From positions 17,782,590 to 17,846,589 of the forward strand of contig OY740768.1 of the NCBI GenBank assembly GCA_963513935.1: 64,000 bases of DNA, written 5' to 3'. Shown piece by piece: positions 11,690 through 23,389 of the stretch. A program made the translations under genes and the position numbers. The notes under the pieces were generated by a model. That model ran no database searches. It was not told where the DNA came from and worked only from the letters and a program-made list of their open reading frames with translations. Each line of letters opens with the position of its first letter. Position 1 is the stretch's first letter. This DNA comes from Aphrophora alni (lineage: Eukaryota > Arthropoda > Insecta > Hemiptera > Aphrophoridae).

Positions 11690-12130
11690 TGTTGTTTAAA
11701 GTCAAAAACCTTTCGAACATATTCGTCTTATAAAAAAGGAAGGAAAGAACATTAAATATAGATCATTATCCTTCAAATAGTCTAATAGCGTCAAAGTCGA
11801 GATGGAAGAAGAGTTAAGCCAAGAAAATTGAGTTGTATAGAAAAAGGTGTAAAACTAAGTTCCTTTCAACTAAGAGGTGTAAACATTTATTTAATATACT
11901 TTCTATATTATACATTTTTTTTCACTACTTCTTGTAAAAAAACAAAACAAAAAGGAAAGGTCATAAAATAAAGCCATATGTTTGGAATATTCCAATAGTC
12001 CAGCGAATAATATCGTTAGGGTCGTAATAAAATAAGAGTAGGTTAAAAGATGAAAAAGAGGCATCTAACCCAAGACTATATGAAACTCGTATAGATCCAA
12101 CTAAGGCACTCGGGAAGTGACAATGCTGGA
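11690..12130 (+). repeat. Dispersed repeat R1, two adjacent diverged copies
   Basis: Two versions (about 11690-11880 and 11950-12130) of a repeat whose landmarks are AATAGTCTAATAGCGTC or similar, an AGAAGAG-type purine tract, GTGTAAA or GTATAGATCCAACTA, and CTCGGGA. Further copies on the same strand lie at 34690, 57490 and 59830. No coding frame is conserved among the copies. Confidence 0.55.
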
Positions 12131-12134
12131 ATAG

Positions 12135-13000
12135 CAATAAATTATTATTACAGTACGTGTGTAAAACATGTTTTAATATCCAGCTGATTCTGACATTTTT
12201 AAAACATGAGTAACAATATTGATACCCGATGACATAAAAAATGGTTAAAGATGATAGAGAATCTTGAAGAATAAAAGAAACATTTATGTGTTTTGCTTTT
12301 GCTTGTAAATAAAGGAATCTAGAGAAAAAGGAATAAATTTCCTTACACAGCTGTATTATTATTTAAAAAAAATAAAACAACAACAAGGATCAATTTTATT
12401 TGCACCTGCTTATATGAATAAATTCATGTCACGTCAGATTATTGAGAGCTTATGTCTCTTTAATATTACATTCAATTCAGAAAGGTGAACTAGAAACGAG
12501 ATATTACTGACAGCGAATGCAATTTCTTGGAACTAAATAAAGAGAAATGATTTTAATTTGCATATAATGAGACGTTAAGTATTGCACTCTTTAAGTGGAG
12601 TCGCGCCAAGTGCACTTAGACATGAAGTGACTTAACCTACTAACGAAGGACTTTACCAATCAACTGTTCTCATATTTTGAGGTGAAATCAGTGAAAAGGA
12701 ACTGATATTATTTCAGCGCGCATGGTTTTATTATATTTTAGTACTGGTTAGGTCTGAAAAACTTTCTGAAGTACTTTTACATTTGAGTTTTTCAAATTTA
12801 AACAAAACTGAATAAATGACATAGCATTGAAATTTATAAAATATAATAATGGTACCAAATCATTGCAATGACTTTTATCACAAACGCATTAAAAATTAAT
12901 ATCCTTTGTCACCTTTCCAAAACATGCCTCTATTCTATTATAGATGGAAAAAGTTTTATTCACTGATTTTTGTCGATGTATTTCTATTAGAGGTAAACTA
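12135..13000. other. Intergenic DNA, nothing recognised
   Basis: AT-rich, with only short frames and no shared repeat identified. Confidence 0.4.
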
Positions 13001-13009
13001 TCTTTAGGC

Positions 13010-13400
13010 CTCCTAACTTTGAAAAAATATAACATTTTTTTGGATTAATTAAGATATTAAGATGTTTAAATATATCCACGGACTTACTTGTGATTTAGAA
13101 CACTGTTTTGGGGCATTCAATTTGTACATTTTTATAATATTTTAATACAATTGGCGTTTTTGAGGAGCTGGCAACCAATATCTTATAGTCTTGGTAAGAA
13201 TTGATTTTGAGAAATTAGTAATTTTTATTTTTTAAACTTTTTTTGCTACTACTAAATTTTGAGTTAACGAAAAATACAAAAAAAAAAAAAAAAATCTCCA
13301 GATATGACTTTAATTTATCCACATACCAAATTTGATCAAAATAGGTTGGCATGTTTGAACTGCAAAGAACTGCACACATGACAGACAGACTTTACAAAAA
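13010..13400 (+). repeat. Dispersed repeat R3, copy 1
   Basis: Ends with a poly-A block, then ACCAAATTTGATCAAAATAG and CAGACAGAC. The same order (long A run, AAATTTGATCAAAATCGG, ACAGACGCCAGAC) occurs at 26200-26600. Inverted relatives appear at 17060-17420 and at the right window edge. Confidence 0.5.
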
Positions 13401-14900
13401 ACGTACTGTTATTGTGTTCAGAGTTATGGATATTTCCGCGTATACACGTATATATTATATATACGACGTATATGTGAGACGTATATGTCATTATTTTATT
13501 TCAAATATTTTTTAATTAGATCAATATTGCTAAAAATTCGTACCTGGGTTTTAAAGAGACGTGTGTGCACGTACGGTTTTTGAAACTTGAGGGTTACATG
13601 TCCTAAAATAAACAAACAATTTAGTATACAGTAGTTCCGGGAGAGATGCCACACATGTTTATAAACTACTTTTCTAATGTCCATGATGCACATAATACAT
13701 ATGGAACTAGAGGGGGTGTGGCGTCTGTACCGTATGTGGCGACACTCCCGAAATCACTCTATTGTTTTTCTTTCCGAAAGGTCCAAATGAGATACCAAAC
13801 AATTGGAGCTTGGAAATAAATTGTAAAAAAATGATTATATGATGCCTATTAATTTTTGATCCCTCTGTAAGTATAAAAAAATAAACTAAACGTTCCACAC
13901 CTCATTTTATAACATGTTAGGGTTTCCTAGTATTAGACAGTCATACAATATCCAAACTTCTCAACCTTCAACAAAAACTCGATGTATCATTTTTTAATGT
14001 ATACAATGATTATAAAAGTCAATTTTGTTTGAACGTGATATTGAATGATGTACAATTTTCGTGAAAAATTAAATTTACTAGAAGACTTACTTTTTTGTGT
14101 CGTATGGATTAAAAAATACGGTGGGCAATTATATTTAATTACTACGACCAAATATTTCTAACAACGTATACATCACTCACTTTTAAAACATTTATTTATT
14201 GCTTAAATAAATAAGGAGAATGATTCGCTAAAAACGGTCCAAGCTTGATATAAGAAGTCCAACGTCAAAGTTCCCCTAAAATACATCTACAGGCTGAAAA
14301 AAAAATTGTCTCGACAACTTTGGAAACGACATTTTTATTTTCCGTGTTCTTAGCGAAGGATATTTTTAGAACTTGAGCAGTGGAACAGAATTAAAGCAAC
14401 ACAAATTGGCTACACTCCAATACACCCCGAGGTAGTTATTCTGTACTTCCTGGTGCGAGTTTTCGCTATCCGGTGTTGTCAATGACAACTACAGTAATAA
14501 GAATTGTAAAAAACGTACTCAAATTAAAACTTTTTTATTTGAGTTACGTCATATGCGTTTTATATTTGACTGAAAACGTGTGCGTATTGCATGAAAAGTA
14601 TTATAAAGGCCATCTTGGGAAATCAGTTTAAGTGTCATATATGCAGTAGACAAAATACTAAGAATCTTCCTAGAAGTTGCTTTAGTGTGATAATTTCTTT
14701 CTTTTTTTCGATAAACAAAAACACATATAAAAAAGGAGAAATATACATGACTCCTCACTTATTTGTAAAGTGTATTAATATGTCAGAACTAATGTATGTT
14801 ATTCAGACAGTTTTAAAATTAAAAAAGAGTTATATCCACAGTACTATTTAATGTGAACTTAGACGGAATATTCAGTAAAGCTAACGAATGATTTACATAT
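13401..14900. other. Intergenic DNA
   Basis: Contains a palindrome-rich TATA/ACGTATAT patch near 13436-13485. Short frames at 13496-13898 and 14549-14851 have AT-driven composition and no domain. Confidence 0.4.
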
Positions 14901-14929
14901 AACTGGGTTGTTATGCTATCAGTGAATGC

Positions 14930-15440
14930 CATGCTAATATAGAGAGGCGATTTAAACATACAACAACAATGTATTTGGAATGAAATGAGAAATAATGTGA
15001 ATTAAAATTAGAAGAAAGAGGAATAAATATATAATTGTTAGATTTGGATAGAGTTTTGAAGCTTGACCGCACAATTTTACGAGAAGTATTATCAGAATTT
15101 AAGAAGATGGAATGCAAATGATGGGCAATCGCAAGCGACACATGAAACAATTTCTAAGAAAATGATAAATATAATATCATTTGGAATAAAATCATCCCAA
15201 GAAAGTGGAAAAATTCTGATGTACACACTATTCTATAAATTATAACGTCTGCATCAGAAACTTGCGTAATTTCTTAAAGCGTTAAACGGGAAAATAAGAT
15301 TAGAAAGAGTAAAAAATATTGGGTATTAGAGACAGTCTGCATCAAGAATGTTTAAAGGAAATGGGAGGAAAAATCTCAGATGGTACTGAAATCTGCAAAA
15401 TATACAAGAAGGACAACTCCTTAACAAAACTTAGCTTGAA
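14930..15440 (+). pseudogene. Possible decayed LINE reverse-transcriptase fragment
   Basis: One plus-strand frame around 15165-15235 reads IIWNKIIPRKWKNSDVHTIL. This resembles the conserved W-x(n)-IP-x-x-W-K segment at the start of LINE reverse transcriptases (RTE-like). Downstream, frames with KALNGKIRLERVKN and similar Lys/Arg-rich stretches continue with stops and shifts. No catalytic YADD is seen. If real, it is an old, heavily mutated fragment. The match rests on a single short block. Confidence 0.25.
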
Positions 15441-15995
15441 ATAAGGAACCCTAAACCAATGAATCTAAAATAGTACCATATTAATCCTATGGGTGGAACG
15501 TTTTACTTTAAAAAATTGTTAAATTAAATGTGGTGACTTAAAAGTTAAATATTTAAACAAGTGTCTATAGTTACAATAAATTAATCTGTTGTTTGACATA
15601 CATTTTAATTTATATTTACATGTAACACATTTGTCATTGTTTTTAGTTGTAAGTATTCGTAGTTTCCTGTTTTTTCCTCAAATATTCAAATATATATTAT
15701 GTTCACGTATCTTCCTTATTGTTCATTACATAAATGGTTTTATATCTTATTGATAACAATATATTATTGTTCATTAGTTACCTAGTGTTATGTATTATTT
15801 GTTACATTATTATTTTGTGTAATTTTGTCCTCCGAATTAACTACATTTTTTAAAATTTGTAATATTCAATTTCTGGCCATTCCCAAGAACAGGGACAGTA
15901 AAAGGGATGTGGCCTTTTTTATCAGATGTTTTCTTCAAAAAATGTTTTTTGACAGACCTGAAAAATTGACGAAATTGCATGACTTTCAATTGATG
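15441..15995. other. AT-rich stretch before the 16-kb block
   Basis: No gene recognised. TGTAACAC at 15621 and TTACA near 16217-16221 have the end sequences expected of an LTR, so a degenerate solo LTR spanning about 15621-16221 was considered. No matching target duplication was found. Confidence 0.3.
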
Positions 15996-16000
15996 CTACA

Positions 16001-16105
16001 ATGATATATAAACCCTTCGATGGAAGGAAACTTGGTCAGTGGCCCAAGATTGATCAAGTGGAGGTGCTGGAGGAATTCTTGAAGATAGCCAGACGGACTT
16101 GTCGA
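16001..16105 (+). CDS. Exon-like 35-codon block with TATA motif and donor site
   Basis: ATG at 16001 opens exactly 35 codons (MIYKPFDGRKLGQWPK..., then an acidic LEEFLKIARRTCR segment). It ends at a good splice-donor match GTAAGA (GT at 16106). Read past that point, two stops interrupt the frame, which then continues (FERASIRIANRV...) to about 16196. A decayed intronless gene is therefore also possible. TATATAAA (16005-16012) lies about 28 bases before a TCAGT initiator-like motif (16034-16038), so the block could instead be a core promoter or part of an LTR. I recognise no protein family. Confidence 0.25.
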
Positions 16106-16806
16106 GTAAGAGCTTCCTAGGAGAATTGAGACTTCGAACGAGCATCCATAAGAATTGCAAACAGGGTGAGCACACTTCGTGTCTTAAGAAACTTGTAATT
16201 ATTTCAGAATCAGATCTTACAACAATAGTATATTACTGGATTAATAGTAATAATAACAATATCGTAGCATTGTAATAGCATAGGAAATGGTTATTCTAGC
16301 TAATAATTGTTAAAAAAGGTTAATTGAGTACTGAACTATTTGATTATATTGAAGATAAAGAACCCAGACAGTTTAATGAAACGCATCCTAACAGTAACTT
16401 GGTTACCGAAATGTACATTAGGGAGCTGTAATAACATTTCTAATAACATAGGCTAATAATTTCTTGCCAAAAGTTTATTTGTGTTGTGTTATTGTACCCA
16501 TCTTGTGGTAAGGGACTTAGTGTTTACAACTGTAACATATAAAGTAAAGAAAATGGTTAGTATATTTGTAACAGTAGGGGGTTTTCTCCAGATTATTTTC
16601 CGATGTGTTATTCTATAAATAAGTATCTTCTAATTCTTTTTACTGAATATATGAGCAAAATAAGACAGGTCAGCCTAATTTACGTTTAGGTAACGCAACT
16701 GACCAAGTTTTATTATTCACATTTTTTGTTATTTTGTGTTGTGTTCATAGTTTTAATGCTGTAACGTATAACGGCCTCTCTACTGGGTGATAAATGTACA
16801 TCAAGC

Positions 16807-16848
16807 CTGATGATGAATACATGTACGCATCTGAAACCGCGGTAGTAA
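16807..16848 (+). ncRNA. Degenerate hammerhead-like motif
   Basis: CTGATGA (16807-16813), GAAA (16833-16836), palindromic CCGCGG as stem III and a GTA triplet (16842-16844) are all present in order. Stem II is weak and stem I has only about two pairs, so it is probably an inactive relative of 10793-10839. Confidence 0.35.
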
Positions 16849-16915
16849 TTAATTACCGGTAGGTCAGGTAACCAATTTATTTATTGTAGAACCATAGTTA
16901 CAACAGAACTAATTA

Positions 16916-17049
<134 letters not shown>

Positions 17050-17059
17050 GGTTTAATAC

Positions 17060-17420
17060 GTATAGTCTGCTTAAAAACGGATTATGATCTCGAATTTTTT
17101 ACGGATGTACTAGTTTCCCTGTTTCATAAAAGTGATTTGTCTGTCCAAAGTTTGAACAGTTCTCTGCAGCCCAAACAAAGTGAACCAATTTTAATAAAAT
17201 TATGGGTAAGTTCTGAGCATATCTCGAAACTTAAAAAACTTATTTTGTTTTCGAAATTCAAAATTTAGAAGTAGCTGTAAGACCAAAAATAAATTTCCAG
17301 TTTCATCACATTTTACTAAAATGTAGCCTCTAAGGACACAAAAATAACGTATTGGTAAAAAATAAAATGCCACTGTTCTTTTGTTGTCATGGCATAAAAC
17401 TATTATATTCGGCAATGTAG
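17060..17420 (-). repeat. Dispersed repeat R3, inverted diverged copy
   Basis: Landmarks CTGTCCAAAG, ACTAAAATGTAGCCTCTAAG, GTATTGGTAAAAAATAAAAT and CTGTTCTTTTGTTGT parallel, in the same order, GCCTCTAAAAACC, ATTGGTCAGCAAAAAAC and GCTGTTGT at 63880-63945. Confidence 0.4.
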
Positions 17421-18520
17421 CTATTATAAAAAATTTAAATTCTACAACCAGCTGCCGAATTAGTCCAAAGTTTTGGTTAAATGTAAAAAAATAATTAACC
17501 AGATCAGTGTGTTAAATTTGAAGTAAAACATAATTATGGAAATAACTAAATAATTAACAAAACGAAAAAGAATCTTCAATCAAAAACTTGATTTCAATCA
17601 TATACGATTTACACTTTGAATGATTATATGACATAAGCAAAGCTATCTGAGACTCTTTTTAAATATATAAATATTTATGACAATATTTATCAAACAATTA
17701 CACAAAGTTGGTAAAGGAAGTTCTTTTATATTATTTTATCTGTCATAAGATATACACTAAGGAAGACACTCTAATAAAACAAATTAAAGTTTGTTCTTTC
17801 TCTCTTATAGATATTGTCACAATCATTTATTTTTGCGTGATGGGAATAATAATTATTTTTAAATAACATATATTTTCATAAATGAGTGTGTGAGAAAGTT
17901 AGTGCAAAGTCTTTGCACAGTTTCAAAAACATTTAAGAAAAAGTATTAATGAAAACTACTTTAACCTAAATGTGGAAGAGAAGTGTATGAGACTAAAAAG
18001 TTAAATAGTTTTCAAACTGTATATACAGAGATTCAAAGTTGTACACTTTTGTTATTACTTTGACTTTATTTCAGAAATATACACAATAAACGACTAGAAC
18101 TTGTAAATATTTATAAGGGTTGATTTAATTTAAACATTGAGTTTATTAAAATCAGTATCGAATTAATTAGAGTTTATTAAAATTAACAATCCGTTTAGTT
18201 AATTTATAATAAGTTTAGAACCGAATTGATTTATTTTTTGATTAATTTGTCTCTTAATTTATACAGGTAGTTATCTTTTAGGACCAGATTTTATTTTCAA
18301 AAATGTTGATATGATACTCTCTGTATGTAATTGGCTCTTATTGATAAATATATCAGGTTAATTCGATCTAAAAATAATGAGCTAGATGGTTTTTATATCA
18401 CCCTAATTCACTGAAATACCTTTACCTTCGTAATTGACTATATTTTTTTATATTATAAGTAGGTTTTTGTATTTATAATACGAAGTGTTCTAGTTGTAAT
18501 AGATTTTCAATAAATAACAG
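17421..18520. other. Intergenic DNA
   Basis: AT-rich with no recognised gene. A local near-repeat of TTAATTTATAATAAGTTTAG-type text near 18110-18250 is low complexity. Confidence 0.4.
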
Positions 18521-18523
18521 CCC

Positions 18524-18760
18524 AGGCAAGAGAGTGTATCCAGACGGTCAACTTACATACGAAAATTGGTATGCGATTTTTGTTTTTTTTTGTGTGACAG
18601 TGAATAGATTGCCAATAGAGAGACAGTGGGAATTTTGTCTGAACACAGTCTCGTGTAGCTACATTGTGCACGCAAGGGGTAGTGAAGAGTATACGGTAAA
18701 AAGAAACTGTTGCAACCTGCAAGGTGGAAGTCTCGCATTGGTATACTCTCTTGTATGTAG
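18524..18760. repeat. Less AT-rich block bounded by short inverted repeats
   Basis: CAAGAGAGTGTATC near 18527 faces GGTATACTCTCTTG near 18739. The 200 bp between is open in overlapping frames on both strands (78 and 87 codons) with no recognisable domain. It may be a small inverted-repeat element; the open frames probably follow from its lower AT content. Confidence 0.35.
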
Positions 18761-18781
18761 TAAAAGATAACTATTGTATAT

Positions 18782-19200
18782 ACAGAGTGTCTAGAAAATA
18801 ATGTCCCAAATTTCACTAGCTAAATTTCTAAAGGTGAAAATAAGAAACAAAGTTCCAATAAACATAAGTCCGGAAATGCTAAGTTTTCGAATTATCCGGT
18901 ATTTTTTACTAAACACTTAATATCTTTGGAAACAGAAAAGATATTAAGCTCAAATTTGGTGTACAAATTCGGTACTTAACCTTATACGCCTGTACAACAA
19001 ACCAGAACGTTATTTAGTATATTTTGAAAATGGCGCTCATTAAAAAAATTTAAATTCAAATATCTCTAAAACCGCTAATTTTACAAAATGTAAAATTTTA
19101 AAGGGAAAAATGTTAATTGTTTAATGGCAAACAAATCGGTTTTAATTATTTCCGTAACTCAAAAGATAACCGAGTTATCAGCTAAAAACTAAAAACATAA
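18782..19200 (+). repeat. Solo left end of a CAGAGTG-type inverted-repeat element
   Basis: Begins TATACAGAGTGTCTAGAAAA, like the left ends of the elements at 4616, 58733 and 62183. It is followed by the same style of AT-rich text (ATCTCTAAAACCG, CGGTTTTAATTATTTCC). No facing right arm was found, so it is taken as truncated. Confidence 0.4.
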
Positions 19201-19733
19201 CTTGTTGGTAGTTGGGTTATTAATATGTTTGTCAAATTAGTAGACACATTATTAGTTGCATGGTGAAATTGCGTATTGATGCATACATTATTATTTTAGA
19301 GAACAATCAGCATAAATGTTAGGTACTTGAAATATTTAAATTATGTAAATAAAAATAGGAAACGAATTTTTTAAATTTTTTTGTTTAAGTAAAGACTTTC
19401 CCCTGGAAGTTATTGGAAAATAGCTCAAATTTTATTTTAAATTAAATTATCCTTTTATTGAAGCGTGCACTATATTCTTACACGAAGCACCCGCCCTTAC
19501 ACCTAGCAGTAGTGTTTTTAGTTTCGAGTGGCCGCCATTTAAAAATGGAAAATTATAAAAGTTATTATTTTGTTTTATTTTAATTTATCCTATTTTTAGT
19601 TTTTATAACAAGCGTTTATGTCTAATTATATAAAACAAATTATTTTTGTATGAGTTTCTTTATATACTTATTGTTATGTATTTTATTATCTTATTGTTTA
19701 AAGATGTAAAACCTCGGTCATCGTCGCCAGCTT
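19201..19733. other. Intergenic DNA before the 52-bp satellite
   Basis: No gene recognised. The last 30 bases (GTCATCGTCGCCAGCTTATAACACAG) may be the degenerate first satellite unit. Confidence 0.4.
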
Positions 19734-21032
19734 ATAACACAGGGTTTGGTATTGCTCAATAATTTAGAAAGCACGTACAGGCTTGTGTCGGAGGGTTTGG
19801 TATTGCTCAATAATTTAAAATGGCACGTACAGGCTTGTGACGGAGGATTTGGTATTGCTCAATAATTTAAAATGGCACGTACAGGCTTGTGACGGAGGAT
19901 TCGGTATTGCTCAATAATTAAATATGACACGTAAAAGCTTGTGACGGAGGGTTTGGTATTGCTCAATAATTTAAAAAGCACGTACAGGCTTGTGTCGGAG
20001 GGTTTGGTATTGCTCAATAATTTAAAATGGCACGTACAGGCTTGTGTCGGAGGGTTTGGTATTGCTCAATAATTTAAAATGGCACGTACAGGCTTGTGTC
20101 GGAGGATTTGGTATTGCTCAATAATTTAAAAAGCACGTACAGGCTTGTGTCGGAGGGTTTGGTATTGCTCAATAATTTAAAAAGCACGTACAGGCTTGTG
20201 TCGGAGGGTTTGGTATTGCTCAATAATTTAAAATGGCACGTACAGGCTTGTGTCGGAGGATTTGGTATTGCTCAATAATTTAAAAAGCACGTACAGGCTT
20301 GTGTCGGAGGGTTTGGTATTGCTCAATAATTTAAAATGGCACGTACAGGCTTGTGACGGAGGATTTGATATTGCTCAATAATTTAAAATGGCACGTACAG
20401 GCTTGTGACGGAGGATTCGGTATTGCTCAATAATTAAATATGACACGTAAAAGCTTGTGACGGAGGGTTTGGTATTGCTCAATAATTAAAAATGGCACGT
20501 ACAGGCCTGTGACGGAGGGTTTGGTATAGCTCAATAATTTAAAATGGCACGTACAGGCTTGTGACAGAGGGTTTGGTATTCCTCAATAATTTAAAATGGC
20601 ACGTGCAGGCTTGTTACAGAGGGTTTGGTATAGCTCAATAATTTAAAATGGCACGTACAGGCTTGTGACGGAGGATTTGGTATTGCTCAATAATTTAAAC
20701 GGCACGTACAGGCTTGTGACGGAGGGTTTGGTATTGCTCAATAATTTAAAATGGTACGTACAGGCATGTGACGGAGGATTTGGTATTGCTCAATAATTAA
20801 AAATAGCACGTAAAAGCTTGTGACGGAGGGTTTGGTATTGCTCAATAATTAAAAATGGCACGTACAGGCTTGTGACGGAGAGTTTGATATAGCTCAATAA
20901 TTTTAAATTGCAAGTACGGGCTTGTGACGGATGTTTTGGTATTGATCAATAATTTTAAATGGCACGTACAGGCTTGTGACGGGGGGTTTGGGATTACTCA
21001 ATAAGTTAAAATGGCAGGTACAGCATTGTGAT
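19734..21032. repeat. 52-bp satellite array, about 25 copies
   Basis: Units of 51-52 bp, each with GGTTTGGTATTGCTCAATAA, AAAATGGCACGTAC and AGGCTTGTGACGGAG. I count 25 GCTCAA-box occurrences. A rare variant (GGATTCGG, with AATATGACACGTAAAAGC) recurs about 516 bp (10 units) apart at 19897 and 20413, showing block duplication. Copies decay toward the right. The apparent 60-codon repeat peptide at 20096-20278 is an artefact of the array. Confidence 0.97.
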
Positions 21033-21537
21033 ACTTTATTAGGACGTTTCTGTGAGACAAGTAAAATATCATAAACAAAATATAATACTTGCCACACAAA
21101 ATAAAATGGCGTGTTTTAAATTTAAGAACAACTTCCAAACCCCCACAGCAAAAAAACCTAAATTTTTGCTTTTATAGGTTGTCCTTCTCACCTAAATATA
21201 TTGCCACAAACGTAAATATCTCAAATATTAAAAGAAATGAGATAGTGTGGTAGTAAATTTTCAACCACCCAGTGTAAATTATCAATAAAAAACAACTAAA
21301 ATTAAAAATAAAATAAAATACGTTAGGCTTATTCGCCTTATTCTAGTTAAATTACACAAATATGAATTTACAGACTCACTAAAACGATTATTCGTAGAAA
21401 ATAAAAACAAAAGTGTGCGATGAAGAAGACACCACTCCTCGTAATGTGTTTAAAACATAAAAATAACTCTTTATCCTCAATCAAAAAATAACAAAAAGCA
21501 TAGCAATATACTTTTTCTTATATATCATACATTAAAA
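21033..21537. other. Intergenic DNA
   Basis: AT-rich DNA with no feature recognised, between the satellite and the LINE insertion. Confidence 0.4.
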
Positions 21538-21550
21538 CACCTTATTAAAT
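21538..21550. repeat. Target-site duplication, 3' side of LINE
   Basis: CACCTTATTAAAT is repeated exactly at 22360-22372 and bounds the LINE insertion. Confidence 0.85.
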
Positions 21551-22359
21551 TTTTTTTTATTATTATTTTTTTTTATTTATAACACTACAACTAACTTTAT
21601 CAGCTAACCAGCAGCTTAATTTCTAACAGCAATCGTGACAGTTTATTAGGTTATTTCCCAATGTCAATACCTATGTTCACAGCTCCACACCCACAACTGT
21701 GAACTTTAAACCAAGTCAAAAGGCTTCAGTCTTTTAAGGCGTCGCACTAACTCTGCGTTGTCAAGCAGCTGAAGTACTTCAACGTTTTGGTGGTTATGGA
21801 GTCGAGACTCATGCTTTTTAGCTTGCTTTTGTATTTCGGCCTCTACCGTTTCGATCTTCAAGTCCCTGTGAATAGTGTCATTGCTGACATACCAAGGAGC
21901 TTTCACTAAATTCCTTAATACTTTATTTTGAAAGGTCTGAATAATTTTGATATTAGACTTCTTAGAGCAGCCCCATAGCTGAATACCATATAACCATACC
22001 GGTTTTAGCACTTGCTTGTATAGCACTAGTTTGTTATGTACTGATAATTCTGACTTTCTTCCAATCAGCCAATGCATTTTCTTTAATTGAATACCCAGTT
22101 GTTCACGTTTCTTCTTAACATGTTCCTTCCAACGTAGCTTAGCATCAAGGGTCATACCAAGATATTTTGCACTGTTGGCATACGGTACTATATTTTGATC
22201 AATATATACTGGCTTGTAAACACCTTTTCTATTTGTAAAGTTTACATGCACTGATTTTGTCTCATTAATCTTGATACGCCATTTTTTAGTCCAAGCAGTG
22301 ACATAGTTAGTCGCATTTTGTAGTTTACTTGTTGCATCTCCTACATCTTTCCCTACAGC
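21551..22359 (-). mobile_element. 5'-truncated jockey-like non-LTR retrotransposon
   Basis: An 809-bp insertion flanked by an exact 13-bp target duplication. Read on the minus strand it starts inside the RT coding region, runs 218 codons to a stop at 21706, has a 3' UTR of about 125 bp and ends in an A-rich tail (the T/A block at 21551-21580 on the plus strand). Truncation at the 5' end is the usual outcome of target-primed reverse transcription. The coding part has no internal stop, so the insertion is fairly young. Confidence 0.9.
21706..22359 (-). pseudogene. Jockey-type reverse transcriptase, C-terminal fragment
   Basis: About 217 codons of the post-catalytic part of a LINE ORF2 RT. Visible blocks are WTKKWRIKINETKS (the W-x-IxxN-x-x-K-[ST] thumb motif), AKYLGMTLDAKLRW (the YLG-x-x-LD motif), LYKQVLKPVWLYGIQLWG and APWYVSNDTIHRDL. 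All are typical of jockey-clade proteins annotated in insects as mobile element jockey polymerase. Fingers, palm and the YADD catalytic motif are missing because the element is truncated. The apparent GTG start at 22362 lies in the target duplication, not in the element. It cannot encode an active enzyme. Confidence 0.92.
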
Positions 22360-22372
22360 CACCTTATTAAAT
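22360..22372. repeat. Target-site duplication, 5' side of LINE
   Basis: Exact copy of 21538-21550. Confidence 0.85.
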
Positions 22373-22562
22373 GATTAAAAAAATTTTTTGAATCATTTTT
22401 CTACAAACAGCACAATTTTTTCGAGATACTTAGGTTTTTGGAGTGGTTTATTAAGTATACAGTGTCGGTGATCCACGCTTCTTTATTCAAACGTCGTACT
22501 GTTGGGTAAATAGGCTAACAGCTAAGTCTACCTAAAATTCACAACTGCCCGTTAAGTTCAAG

Positions 22563-22564
<2 letters not shown>

Positions 22565-22605
<41 letters not shown>
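22565..22605. repeat. TA dinucleotide microsatellite
   Basis: About 20 uninterrupted TA units. Confidence 0.95.
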
Positions 22606-22607
<2 letters not shown>

Positions 22608-23389
22608 AAATGTCCGAATAAACTAAATTATATGAGATTTTCAGTTTTCAAAACTATTGTGTGTCGTATATTAAAAAAGATGATCAGTTGTAATTATTAT
22701 TGAAAAACCTGTTTCTAAATTAGACTGTTTAGGGAGTCACTTTTTTATATCAATTTTTCGTAGGAAATTCACTTTTTAGCATGAATCTTCAGTGAGTTAG
22801 TAGTTTTACATATACCGAGGTATTTTTTTATTTGTTAATAGCTAACACTATTTCCCTTTATAATTACATACAAATTATAGCCGAACATAATGCTATCAAA
22901 CCCATATATTTTGAATTTTATTAATAGCGTCATAGAATGATGATGGAGGAAATGTGTTGATATGTTTCGCTAAAAATTCCATTACAAAAGTTAATCGAAT
23001 CGTTCAGAAATGAATGACTAAAACGATTTCAGTGTGCGTGACGTCAGAGAATGAACTTTGCCGTCGCAGATCGATATATAGATCCTGTCGACCTTGAACA
23101 TTCCCTAGCTCATTGTGCATTCTCCACATGGTAATATTGAATTGTTGAGGTATTCCTTCATCAATATACCAATTATATTAAATTGTTTATATTATATAAT
23201 GCAGTATGACCAATAACCGTTCACATGCAAATTGAAAATACTGTGTAATGAAACAAGTCAGTATTATATATATATATGTATTTACATAAATATTATATTT
23301 ATGTATTTAAATATATATATATTTAAATATTTATAAATGTACTGTTGTACTCGCTGTTGCACGGATCAAATTTTTAATGATAAAAAATG
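22606..23389. other. Intergenic DNA
   Basis: No gene recognised. TA and TATTTA runs lie near 23260-23340. Confidence 0.4.

Noticed and set aside
13707..13898. 63-codon minus frame
   Set aside because: No domain or splice context; the length is expected by chance.
15621..16221. Solo LTR from TGTAA to TTACA
   Set aside because: No matching target duplication and no second copy in the window; kept only as an alternative for the 16-kb block.
18534..18816. Overlapping 78- and 87-codon frames on both strands
   Set aside because: Mutually antisense, no domain, explained by a lower-AT block between short inverted repeats.
20096..20278. 60-codon frame with a repeating LVLLNNLKSTYR peptide
   Set aside because: It is a by-product of the 52-bp satellite; unit lengths of 51 and 52 keep the frame open only briefly.
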